Source: Paenibacillus paridis (lineage in GTDB: Bacteria; Bacillota; Bacilli; Paenibacillales; Paenibacillaceae). Taken from it: 64,000 nucleotides of DNA. A model generated the notes under the pieces. That model was not told the origin of the DNA, made no database searches, and was given only the letters and a program-made list of their open reading frames with translations. Shown one piece after another: positions 44,001-51,652 of the stretch (positions are counted from its first letter, which is position 1; each line of letters begins with the position of its first letter). The stretch covers positions 2,271,345-2,335,344 of the forward strand of contig NZ_VCIX01000092.1 in NCBI RefSeq assembly GCF_006345825.1. Reading direction: 5' to 3'. Made by a program: the position numbers and the translations under genes.

Positions 44001-46696
44001 TACGCTGCGCTGCCTGACCATGCACCATCTGGATCAAGGTTACCTGATTCAGGCGCAAGTGCAGGTCTTACATTTTCCCAATGCACCATATCGTCGCTTA
44101 CCCAATGCCCCCAGTGGATTTGATGCCAGTAAGGTCCTTGAGGGTTATGCTGGTAAAACAAATGGTATTTGCCGTTAAAATAAATCGGGGCATGCGCTTC
44201 ATTCATCCAGTTTTGAGGAGGCATCGCATGGTACTGCGGACGGTGCTGATCACCATCGAACACAGCAGGGTCCTCATCAATATCTTCATTTGGTATTTCT
44301 GGAATCACACCGCTATGAAGAGCCTTTACATTCTCATATTCAGCAAGAATTTCCTGACCAGTCAGAGCTTTATTTTGCAGCTTCACTTCATCGATGAGTC
44401 CGGAAAACATATTGAAAGAAAACAAGCCTGCCAACTCTACCGGTTTATTATTTTTTCCGATAATCAAGTTTTCGGTAGATGGTGTAATGGGAATATTGAC
44501 AGGTGTTGACTGGGAAGCTACTTCCTGGCCGTTTAGGTATAACTTAATCATTCCATCCTTTTTATCGAACGTTGCAGCCACATAATTCCATTTGTATTTC
44601 TCGAGTGGATGATCATTGACCCATACCTGAATCCACTGACCGCCAATCCCGACCTGCATCGACCATTTGCCATGCCTGTACATGCCAAGTGCGAACCCTT
44701 CTGCCTTATCCTGATCGGACTGGCTCACGATTCCAGAAAGCTTGTTTCCATCCCCCCATTCATAGCTGCGCGGTGCGACCCAAGCTTCAAGCGTTAACGC
44801 GTCACTGACGGGAACAGAATTCTTTGCATGGACCTCGATTTCATTTGAGTATCCATCGAACAGCAAGGCACCGCCTTTTACTCCGCGCGGAGTCCATCTC
44901 GGATCCTTCGAGGCCATGTATCTAGCGTTATTAAATACATAGTTCACATCGTGTTCAAGATTGCTTAATTCCTCAAGCGCCTTTTTTCCGGCACCTTCAT
45001 CAAGACTCATGTAGAAAATGGTGCCCGTACCCTGCGCTTGAAAAGCGTCAACTGCAATACTGGCTTGATTGGATTGATCGATAACCTTGATATATAGCCT
45101 CTTATTGTAGTGCTCTTGCATTTTCCATGAGATTATTTCATTCGCACTGACATCCCCAGTTTTCTCAAGCAACGTGTCAGTGCTTGCATCGTATAGTGCG
45201 ACATAGGCATTTTCCGGATTGTCAATACCTAAAACAGTGAAGCTAATCGTCCCGGTTCCCTGAAGCGAGAAGGTACCCGAAGTCAAGGAGCCCTGTCCTC
45301 CTTCAGAGGACTTGGCATAGAAGCTTCCTTCTTTACCGACCATAGCTTCATCAGTCACCTGAAAAGCATCACCTTCAACGGTCCAGCCTTCAAAATCTCC
45401 GGTTTCAAAACTGCGATTCTGGATTTCAGTTGGCATAATGTTATCCGCCATGACCCCATCTTCTGGGACAAGTTCATTGAAGGTGTTGAAGGAGTCCGCA
45501 AATACCACTCCCCAATCCGAGAATCCATTATCAACGATCTCCAGATACATATTCTTGCCGATATACTTGGAAAGATCGGCTTTATATTGCTCCATATTCG
45601 CGAGTCTCAAGCCCTGTGCTGGATCAGGGAACCCAGACTCGTTAAATTCAGTGTTGCCGTACCTCGCAATCAAGTCTCCCGTATCCGCATCAATAACACT
45701 TAAATATACTTGATCTGTATGCTTGCCACCGCCCAGCCTGAAAGTAATCCAGCCTGTTCCTCCCAGCTCGAAGGTGCTGGAGTGAAGCTTACCTGTCGCT
45801 GTCTCGTTATACTTCAATCCGTTTAAATGATAATTTCCTTCCTGGTTGTACGGGATTTGTTCAACCCAATAGGTTGTTTCGTCCGACACGCTATTCGGAC
45901 CAAAAGCTTCGCCTTCAACAACCGTCCAGCCTGTCATATCTCCGGTTTCAAAGCTTGGATTCTGGATTTGATAGCGTTCAAAATCGGGCTTGATATCTGT
46001 GGCAGCAATGCCTTCCGATGGCTCAGATTCATGGTACATGAAAAAAGCGTCAGCAAATACCACTCCCCAGTCAGTGGATGCATTATCCACGATTTCCACA
46101 TACAGCTTCTTGCCAAGATGTTCTGAGAGATCTGCCTTATATTGCTCCATATTGGCAAGGCGCATGCCTTGAGAGGGATTTGGAAAGTTTACGTCTGCAA
46201 ATGCGCTATTTCCATATCTGGCAATCACTTGACCCGTATTCGCTTCCACAATGTTTACATATATCTTGCTCGTATTTTTTGCACCGCCAAGCTTAAAGCT
46301 AATCCATCCGCTGCCCTCTAGCTCAAAGGTGCTGGAGCGGAGTACTCCAGTAGCAGCCTCGTCATACTTCCAGCCGTTTAAATGGTACGCGCCCTCCTGA
46401 TTATAAGGGATTTGTTCCGCCCACCAGGTGGATTCCATTGATATGCTATTTGTACCAAATGCATTCCCTCTGATAACGGTCCAGCCCGTCATGTCTCCTG
46501 TTTCAAAACCAGGATTCACAACTTGATAGACTGCTTCCGTAACAGACAATCCCTTGTTTTCCTTGTGAATAGGGGCATTGCCTGCGTTAGTCACTGAATC
46601 AGCGTCTGCCGAAATTACGGGAGCAACAAGCTGGAGAAACATAACCAAAATCACTACTCTGGATATCCAAGGTTTTTTACTCTTCATTTTTCTCAT
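41081..46696 (-). CDS. Secreted SLH-anchored multi-domain GH32 fructanase
   Basis: Cell-surface enzyme of 1871 residues; start ATG 46696 with AGGAGG upstream. Signal peptide about 1-30. Three tandem beta-sandwich modules (about 57-220, 240-410, 425-555) begin NPGFETGDMTGW, NPSFETGDMTGW and NRSFETGDFEGW, resembling CBM66-like fructan-binding modules. A LamG domain (about 565-790) precedes the GH32 propeller (about 818-1290) with WMNEAHA (Glu833 at the nucleophile position, normally Asp), FRDPFVW (Asp959) and WELPVLLP (Glu1020). A fourth sandwich module (HDFATGDLTGW) and three SLH motifs (DIQASYWAYDVI, KDVVPTKWYASSI, KDASQVSSWAKDAV) end the protein. Glu as nucleophile occurs in endo-inulinases, so endo cleavage of inulin or levan is likely. 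Confidence 0.92.
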   Translation of the reverse strand: MRKMKSKKPWISRVVILVMFLQLVAPVISADADSVTNAGNAPIHKENKGLSVTEAVYQVVNPGFETGDMTGWTVIRGNAFGTNSISMESTWWAEQIPYNQEGAYHLNGWKYDEAATGVLRSSTFELEGSGWISFKLGGAKNTSKIYVNIVEANTGQVIARYGNSAFADVNFPNPSQGMRLANMEQYKADLSEHLGKKLYVEIVDNASTDWGVVFADAFFMYHESEPSEGIAATDIKPDFERYQIQNPSFETGDMTGWTVVEGEAFGPNSVSDETTYWVEQIPYNQEGNYHLNGLKYNETATGKLHSSTFELGGTGWITFRLGGGKHTDQVYLSVIDADTGDLIARYGNTEFNESGFPDPAQGLRLANMEQYKADLSKYIGKNMYLEIVDNGFSDWGVVFADSFNTFNELVPEDGVMADNIMPTEIQNRSFETGDFEGWTVEGDAFQVTDEAMVGKEGSFYAKSSEGGQGSLTSGTFSLQGTGTISFTVLGIDNPENAYVALYDASTDTLLEKTGDVSANEIISWKMQEHYNKRLYIKVIDQSNQASIAVDAFQAQGTGTIFYMSLDEGAGKKALEELSNLEHDVNYVFNNARYMASKDPRWTPRGVKGGALLFDGYSNEIEVHAKNSVPVSDALTLEAWVAPRSYEWGDGNKLSGIVSQSDQDKAEGFALGMYRHGKWSMQVGIGGQWIQVWVNDHPLEKYKWNYVAATFDKKDGMIKLYLNGQEVASQSTPVNIPITPSTENLIIGKNNKPVELAGLFSFNMFSGLIDEVKLQNKALTGQEILAEYENVKALHSGVIPEIPNEDIDEDPAVFDGDQHRPQYHAMPPQNWMNEAHAPIYFNGKYHLFYQHNPQGPYWHQIHWGHWVSDDMVHWENVRPALAPESGNLDPDGAWSGSAAYDRDGNPVLFYTAGNDSMSPNQRTGLATPADLSDPNLEKWTKYPEPVTEQNGNGIHNEFRDPFVWYDNETDKWYQLVTSGLQDFNSGTALVYVSDDMYNWEYKGPLYVSDRSLYPELGTVWELPVLLPIGEDSMGNQKYIFMINPHEKPEQVPPANDVQRDVEVFYWIGTWDRYNFKFIPDQEEPSKLDVGDGYLTAESGMVTPDGRTVIYSMVQNVRTPQAEYQAGWAHNLALPVSLSLDEHDELRIEPIQELQSLRGEKLVNFSEKNLQTANQLIHNVKGDMLEIMMEIDPGEAEKFGLKVRRSDNGQEETLIYYDKTDGTFNVDRTKSSIDPDVRVDGIQGGYVDLDGENLKLHIFLDRSVVEAFANNKKKLTTRVYVGRYDSLGLQVWGDNDITVKSMEVWEMNALTGEPAAPVYVPDNWDNSVFTDITDLTNHDFATGDLTGWITEGDAFQDAHVTDTQFFWETIYFNPSHKIPGGYHLWGFNEGAGGDSLTGTLKSQNFVLGGNGKINFLISGGRDIAKLYVALVRASDGKELFKETATNYEEYQRKIWDASPYIGEELYLKVVDQSTGGFGHINVDDFNVPVKVIDPINEAGPTSPPNNSVVTASNPNNQSSLSFEMAKGERQVLFPVKTAGNDGKNALKIKNSGTEIEVPVEVLTDLQELVTKDELEHAQISYEMDSLSADQLKELLDRTKNQNKAEISALGDVYNFKLSIIKADGTVLQLKKFSKPVTIRLSENETSHQTQRGIYFIAEDGSMEYVGGASVNGKLIAEVSHFSMYGVFNYDKSFDDIQASYWAYDVIKKMAAKQIVFGVSETSFAPKQFVTRAEFASLIGRTLRLESSKPISFKDVVPTKWYASSIAAVSEAGIVSGRSVDTFAPEDTLSREEMAVMILKAYEFHTGWNATTNGMNSFKDASQVSSWAKDAVSAVKELGLISGRGNELFMPHDKVNRAESAQILSRLIDSIGNN

Positions 46697-46757
46697 TCAA
46701 GAGCCTCCTACATAATTTTTCATTCGTGCAACTTCGACACCTAATTTCGAGTTGCTC

Positions 46758-46771
46758 TCCTTGTACAAGGA
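46758..46771. promoter_or_regulatory. Perfect palindrome in the fructanase leader
   Basis: TCCTTGTACAAGGA, a 14-base perfect palindrome 62 bases upstream of the secreted fructanase start. It could be an operator or overlap the promoter. No matching copy was seen elsewhere in the window. Confidence 0.4.
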
Positions 46772-46805
46772 TGAGTTGTAAAGAATTATGAAAGGAGAGA
46801 ACCAT

Positions 46806-46819
46806 TTAAAGCGCTTTCA
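46806..46819. promoter_or_regulatory. cre-like catabolite repression site
   Basis: TTAAAGCGCTTTCA differs by one base from the strong CcpA consensus TGAAAGCGCTTTCA. It lies 110 bases upstream of the secreted fructanase start, so CcpA or a LacI-type relative could repress that gene when preferred sugars are present. Confidence 0.6.
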
Positions 46820-46856
46820 AACAATTAGATATACATCTACATGTCTGAGCAGAACG

Positions 46857-46879
46857 GTAAGAAGCGCAAAGCGCTTCTG
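46857..46879 (-). terminator. Hairpin behind the cytoplasmic LamG-GH32 gene
   Basis: AGAAGCGC-TTT-GCGCTTCT forms a perfect 8 bp stem extended by GTAA/TTAC, directly behind the TAA of the gene at 46880. There is no T-run, so termination is uncertain; it may protect the upstream operon mRNA. Confidence 0.5.
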
Positions 46880-49159
46880 TTACCAAATGGACTGCATATT
46901 CCATATTTCAATAGATTTAATCAGTGGTTCGCCATCTCCCCATATCTCTAAACCAAGAGCATCCATTCGGCTCGGATATACTCGGGTCGTCAGGCTTTTC
47001 AAACCGTTCGCATAGGCTTCGACCATGGAACGATCCAAATAGATGTGTAGCTTCAGATTCTCCCCTTGAAGTTCCAGCTTGCCACCTTGAACTCCTCTAC
47101 ACGTTTCACGTGGATCCAATGTCGTTTTTGTTCGGTCTACCAAGAGCTTAGCTTCATTAAAGTCATAATACAGCAGCATTTCTTCTTCTCCATCCGACGT
47201 ACACCGAACTTTGATTCCAAGTTGTGTAGAATTACAAGGTTCCAGTTCCACTTGAATCTCAAGCATGTCACCTCGAACATTCCTTAGCGATAGATTTGCC
47301 TCAGCCAAAGATTTGTCACGAATTGATAACAGTTTAGTACCACGCAGCGACTGTAGTTCCTGAATCGGCTCAATTCCCAACCGCCCGTCATCCCGCAAAT
47401 ACACGCTTAGCGGCAAGCCGCCGTTATGGGCCCAACCCGAATGGTATTCCAGTTCGGACGTACGGTCACCCTGCGCGATCGTGAAGACGATATTTCGGCC
47501 TGTCTTCGGATCAACCATACCGCTCGGGCCGGTAAAATGGAAATCACCGACATCTATCAATTGAGGCTCTTCTTGATCCGGTATAAATGATAGATTGTCC
47601 TTGTCTAGCTCACCGATCCAATAGAATACCTCGACATCGGCACCTTTTCCCACAGGGCTTACAAGCAGAAGATACTTGTTATCCCCATGCATGCCGATGC
47701 CCAATGGAAGAAGTACGGGCAGCTCCCAGATAGGCCCAAGATAGGGGAACTTCTGAATATCCGCTTGAAAGAATGGCCCTTTGTAAGTCCAATTCAGCAT
47801 ATCCTGCGAGGCAAATGCCAGTGCTGCTCCGCCTTCTCCTTCAATCCCCGAACCGACTAAGGCATACCAGCCATCGGCTTCCTTCCACACGAACGGGTCG
47901 CGAAAATCTCCAAAGGCTCCCATCCCTTTCTTCTGTACGATGAGCGGCTCTGGATGCTTGATCCAATTAACCAAATTTGAGTCCCCATCCTGCGGGTAAG
48001 TGCTCCGGGCAAGCGCCACACTCTGATTCGGTGAAGCACTGTCATTGCCCGCTGTAAAGAACAAGACAGGCAAGCCGTCTGCATCATAAGTCGCGCTTCC
48101 CGACCAAATTCCGTCGGGTGCTAAGTGATCTTTTTCAGGGGCCAAGGCCACGGGAAGATCACGCCAATGCACCATATCCTCACTTACCCAATGTCCCCAA
48201 TGGATATGATAAAAGAACGGTCCCAATGGATTATGCTGATAGAACAAATGATATTGCCCGTCAAAAAAGATCGGCGCATGAGGTTCGTTCATCCAATGAG
48301 CAGGTGGACTGACATGATATTGCGGTCTGTGCCGATCCAGCAACAGAGGTGACCGGTCCAGCTTGATCGTGTCATAATCCACATGCGGCTTGACGCCCCC
48401 GTGTGCGGAGTCCAGCACAAGCTGATATGAAGCCGCCACTTCTTCCTTGCTAAGGACTGTGTTATAAATCTTGAGCTCATCCATAATTCCGCTGAACATC
48501 TGAAGGCTGAACACGCCTGCCAGCATGCTGCTATGATTATTCTTGCCGATGAGCAGTTCCGACCCGACCGCCTCTGCCAACCGTGAACCGAAAGGTAAGC
48601 CCGTCGAAGCGATTTCATTACCGTTCAAATACAGCTTGAGTTCACCCCCGTTACCATCAAACACAGCGTTCACATAAGACCATTGATTCTTGGGCAGTTC
48701 ATAGCCGTCCGGCGACCAAATTTCCTTCCATTCCCCTCCTTCCAGCCCAACCTGAAAGGACCAGGCGCCATGCCGGAACATACCCAGCAGATATCCCTGT
48801 TTGTGCTCCATATCATGGCGGTTCACAATGGCAGTCAGTTTGCCTTCATGACCCCAATCATAGAAGCGTGGCGCCACCCATACTCCGATACTTAGTGCCG
48901 GAAGCGATACCGGCACTGGATTTTCCACCTCTCTCTGCATGGGATGAGCAATGTATGTTGAGTAACCATCGAAGAGGAGACTGCTTCCCATCACTCCCTG
49001 TGTCCACTGCGGATTGCGCGGTTCGGTAAATTTGGCTTGATTAAAAACATATTGAATTTCATTTCGGACTTGGGATACGCTCTCTAGAGCACTTGCTCCG
49101 TTTCCTTCATCAAAAGCCCAATGCATCATCAACCCCATGTCGTCCGCTTTACGATTCAT
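46880..49159 (-). CDS. LamG-GH32 fructanase without signal peptide
   Basis: Enzyme of 759 residues: LamG-like domain (about 10-250, MHWAFDEGNGASALES, LLFDGYSTYIAHP) and GH32 propeller plus sandwich (about 278-759). Nucleophile position is Glu292 in WMNEPHA, then Asp421 in FRDPFVW and Glu479 in WELPVLLP. It is closely similar to the core of the secreted protein at 41081-46696 but lacks signal peptide, extra modules and SLH motifs, so it is a probable cytoplasmic twin that shortens imported oligofructans. Its ATG overlaps the stop codon of the fructokinase-GH32 gene as ATGA, and a GGGAGG lies upstream, so the two proteins are made together. Confidence 0.9.
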   Translation of the reverse strand: MNRKADDMGLMMHWAFDEGNGASALESVSQVRNEIQYVFNQAKFTEPRNPQWTQGVMGSSLLFDGYSTYIAHPMQREVENPVPVSLPALSIGVWVAPRFYDWGHEGKLTAIVNRHDMEHKQGYLLGMFRHGAWSFQVGLEGGEWKEIWSPDGYELPKNQWSYVNAVFDGNGGELKLYLNGNEIASTGLPFGSRLAEAVGSELLIGKNNHSSMLAGVFSLQMFSGIMDELKIYNTVLSKEEVAASYQLVLDSAHGGVKPHVDYDTIKLDRSPLLLDRHRPQYHVSPPAHWMNEPHAPIFFDGQYHLFYQHNPLGPFFYHIHWGHWVSEDMVHWRDLPVALAPEKDHLAPDGIWSGSATYDADGLPVLFFTAGNDSASPNQSVALARSTYPQDGDSNLVNWIKHPEPLIVQKKGMGAFGDFRDPFVWKEADGWYALVGSGIEGEGGAALAFASQDMLNWTYKGPFFQADIQKFPYLGPIWELPVLLPLGIGMHGDNKYLLLVSPVGKGADVEVFYWIGELDKDNLSFIPDQEEPQLIDVGDFHFTGPSGMVDPKTGRNIVFTIAQGDRTSELEYHSGWAHNGGLPLSVYLRDDGRLGIEPIQELQSLRGTKLLSIRDKSLAEANLSLRNVRGDMLEIQVELEPCNSTQLGIKVRCTSDGEEEMLLYYDFNEAKLLVDRTKTTLDPRETCRGVQGGKLELQGENLKLHIYLDRSMVEAYANGLKSLTTRVYPSRMDALGLEIWGDGEPLIKSIEIWNMQSIW

Positions 49160-51624
49160 GCCTCATTCCTCCCTACAGTCTGTGCTATTGTGTCTCCCGA
49201 ATTATGAATGGAGCCAAGAGTATGAATCTGAAGTGAATTTAGTATAATCTGACCTGAATTCGTACTGATCTCAACCTTCTCAATTGGAGCGTCAGGAAAT
49301 ATCTGATCTGTCAGCACAACCAGCCCTTGATCCGCGTACACTTCCACCGAATTGCGGTCCAGCCAGATATGAAGCTTGAGTCTTCCATTCGCAGCAGCAA
49401 TACCGGCACCGTGCTTACATCCAAATTGAGAGTGGAAATCAGTTACGCCTGATTTTGAACGGTCGATGAACAGCCACTGCTCAGTTGGGTCGTATCCGAT
49501 TATGATTTCGCTCTGAGTAGAAGATTTCAGATGAACTTGTACCTCGCTCCCCGACCGGACATCGATCTCAGCCTCAATCTCTAGCAAATCCATATTTGTC
49601 TGCTGCAAAAACGGAACATCCCGCGCAACTGTGACTGCCTGCCAACTCATGGAATCCTTGCGCAGCTGCGCTACTTCCCGGACAGGCATTTGGGTTAGAA
49701 CTACCCCTTCATCCATGCTGGTTAGCGACAAGGTGCGGGGCAGGGTCATTGCACCTCTCCAGGAACCTGTAGGCGTCTCGTTGGCATACTTCCAATTACT
49801 CATCCACCCAATCATTACGCGCCGTCCATCTTGCTCAGGAATATCCGACCAAGTAACTCCCGCATAATTGTCTCTGCCATGATCCAGCCATAAGATATTC
49901 TCAGCCGGATTGTCATTTACAAACGTATTTCCATCGAATTCTCCAATAAAATATTGTGTACGCGATCCTTCCGGACAATCAGGATGATCGCCGATACTTA
50001 TGATAAGCACCCATTTAGATAGTCCCGTCTCATCAACTGGCAATGAAAACAGATCAGGGCATTCCCAAACGCCGTCATGCGAGCCGTCACTACTGCCGAA
50101 TTCGCCGGTCAGCGACCATTCAAGCAAATTTGTGGATCCATAGAACCTGGCATGGTCTCCTGCCACAATAACCATAACCCACCGCTCACTTTGCGGATGC
50201 CAGAATACCTTCGGATCCCGGAAATCTATCAGATCATCCTCTGCTAGGACTGGATTCCCTTTATACTTGTGCCAGGTTTGGCCGTTATCGCGACTGTAAG
50301 CCAAGCTTTGCCGCTGGCGAGGCTGACTCGTCACCGGATTGATATCCGCATGGGTAAAGATCGCAACAAGTCCATGGGAATCTTCGAATAATCCGCTACT
50401 ATTCTTCCAGTCCACTACACAGCATCCGGAAAAAATAGCCCCATGCTCATCCGGAAATAACGCAATAGGTGCGTGCTCCCAGTGAACCAGGTCCTTACTT
50501 ACAGCATGACCCCAGTGCATCGGCCCCCATTTGTTACTGTAAGGATGATTTTGGTAAAAGAGATGATACCTTCCCTCATAATAAACTAATCCATTCGGAT
50601 CATTCGCCCAGTTGGAGGGAGGCGAGAAATGAAAGCCTGGTCTGAAACGCTCGGCATTATTCTGATGATCGGACTCTATCTTCTGGTTAATCTCTTCTGT
50701 CGTCGGCATAGATCCAAGAGCCCCTTTTCGTGTTGTAACTAACGCTCCTCCAGCATTGGCAAAGGTCAGCATGCTAATCATTTGCTGGTCGGTTAGATCA
50801 TGCAAAGAACTTTCGTTTTCCAGGATTTTATACAACAAGCAGCCAAGAAAAGCATCGCCTGCTCCTGTCGTGTCGATAACATTGACCTCAAAACCCTGTA
50901 CATATCCATCCAGGCCACCCATACGGTAATAGCAGCCTTTTTCCGCTAGCGTGACAACAACAAGTTTAATATCAAATTGCTGCGCCAATTCCATTGAACC
51001 TTTTTCAACATCGTTAGTACCTGTGATAAAAGAAAGCTCTTCTTCCGATATTTTCAAAATATCGGCATAATTCATGCCCCAATAAATATTTTGTCTAGCT
51101 TCCTCCGTGCTCTCCCATAACGAAAACCGGATATTCGGATCGAAAGAGAGCAACACTCCTGATTCCTTGGCTTTGAGAACTGCCGTTCTGGTTGCGCTAC
51201 GTGCCGGTTCATGTGTCATGGATAATGAGCCATAATGTAAAGCTTTGCAGCTTTCAATCCGGTCCAGCGGGACATCCGTAGGGTCCAAGAATGTATCTGC
51301 TCCCGGCTTACGGATGAAGCTGAACGATCTGTCTCCTTTGTCATCCAGATGGACAAAGGCCAGCGTTGTGCTCACTTCATTTGTGAAGGATACTTCAGAT
51401 ACATCGACACCGCTGCTTTGCAGTGTTCGATGCAGCAAGGACCCGAATTGATCCTCCCCGACCTTGCTGATTAATGCTGTTCTGGAACCTAATCGGGATA
51501 GTGCAGCAACCACATTAGCCGGAGCCCCTCCCGGATTGCATTCAAACTGCTCGTTCCCTCCGGCTGAACGACCTGCCGGAGTAAAGTCTATCAATACTTC
51601 TCCTATGGCGATAACATCAAGCAC
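49156..51624 (-). CDS. Fructokinase (PfkB) - GH32 fusion protein
   Basis: Bifunctional cytoplasmic enzyme of 822 residues, starting GTG 51624 (GGGGAG five bases upstream). Residues 1-315 are a complete PfkB/ribokinase-type fructokinase: IAIGEVLIDFTPAG at the start, NPGGAPANVVAALSRLG, and the signature DTTGAGDAFLGCLLYK with catalytic Asp257. After a 15-residue linker, residues 328-822 are a complete GH32 sucrase/fructanase: nucleophile Asp342 in WANDPNG, Asp470 in FRDPKVF, acid/base Glu521 in WECPDLF, and a C-terminal beta-sandwich. One protein would release fructose from imported oligosaccharides and phosphorylate it to fructose 6-phosphate. It lies 28 bases after the binding protein. There is no stop or frameshift at the junction. 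Confidence 0.93.
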   Translation of the reverse strand: MLDVIAIGEVLIDFTPAGRSAGGNEQFECNPGGAPANVVAALSRLGSRTALISKVGEDQFGSLLHRTLQSSGVDVSEVSFTNEVSTTLAFVHLDDKGDRSFSFIRKPGADTFLDPTDVPLDRIESCKALHYGSLSMTHEPARSATRTAVLKAKESGVLLSFDPNIRFSLWESTEEARQNIYWGMNYADILKISEEELSFITGTNDVEKGSMELAQQFDIKLVVVTLAEKGCYYRMGGLDGYVQGFEVNVIDTTGAGDAFLGCLLYKILENESSLHDLTDQQMISMLTFANAGGALVTTRKGALGSMPTTEEINQKIESDHQNNAERFRPGFHFSPPSNWANDPNGLVYYEGRYHLFYQNHPYSNKWGPMHWGHAVSKDLVHWEHAPIALFPDEHGAIFSGCCVVDWKNSSGLFEDSHGLVAIFTHADINPVTSQPRQRQSLAYSRDNGQTWHKYKGNPVLAEDDLIDFRDPKVFWHPQSERWVMVIVAGDHARFYGSTNLLEWSLTGEFGSSDGSHDGVWECPDLFSLPVDETGLSKWVLIISIGDHPDCPEGSRTQYFIGEFDGNTFVNDNPAENILWLDHGRDNYAGVTWSDIPEQDGRRVMIGWMSNWKYANETPTGSWRGAMTLPRTLSLTSMDEGVVLTQMPVREVAQLRKDSMSWQAVTVARDVPFLQQTNMDLLEIEAEIDVRSGSEVQVHLKSSTQSEIIIGYDPTEQWLFIDRSKSGVTDFHSQFGCKHGAGIAAANGRLKLHIWLDRNSVEVYADQGLVVLTDQIFPDAPIEKVEISTNSGQIILNSLQIHTLGSIHNSGDTIAQTVGRNEA

Positions 51625-51652
51625 AGTTTCTCCCCACCTATCATCTATTTAT

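Noticed and set aside
46857..46879. AGAAGCGCTTTGCGCTTCT as a cre site
   Set aside because: It is a hairpin immediately behind a stop codon and lacks the TG/CA ends of a cre site; the nearby 46806-46819 sequence fits far better.
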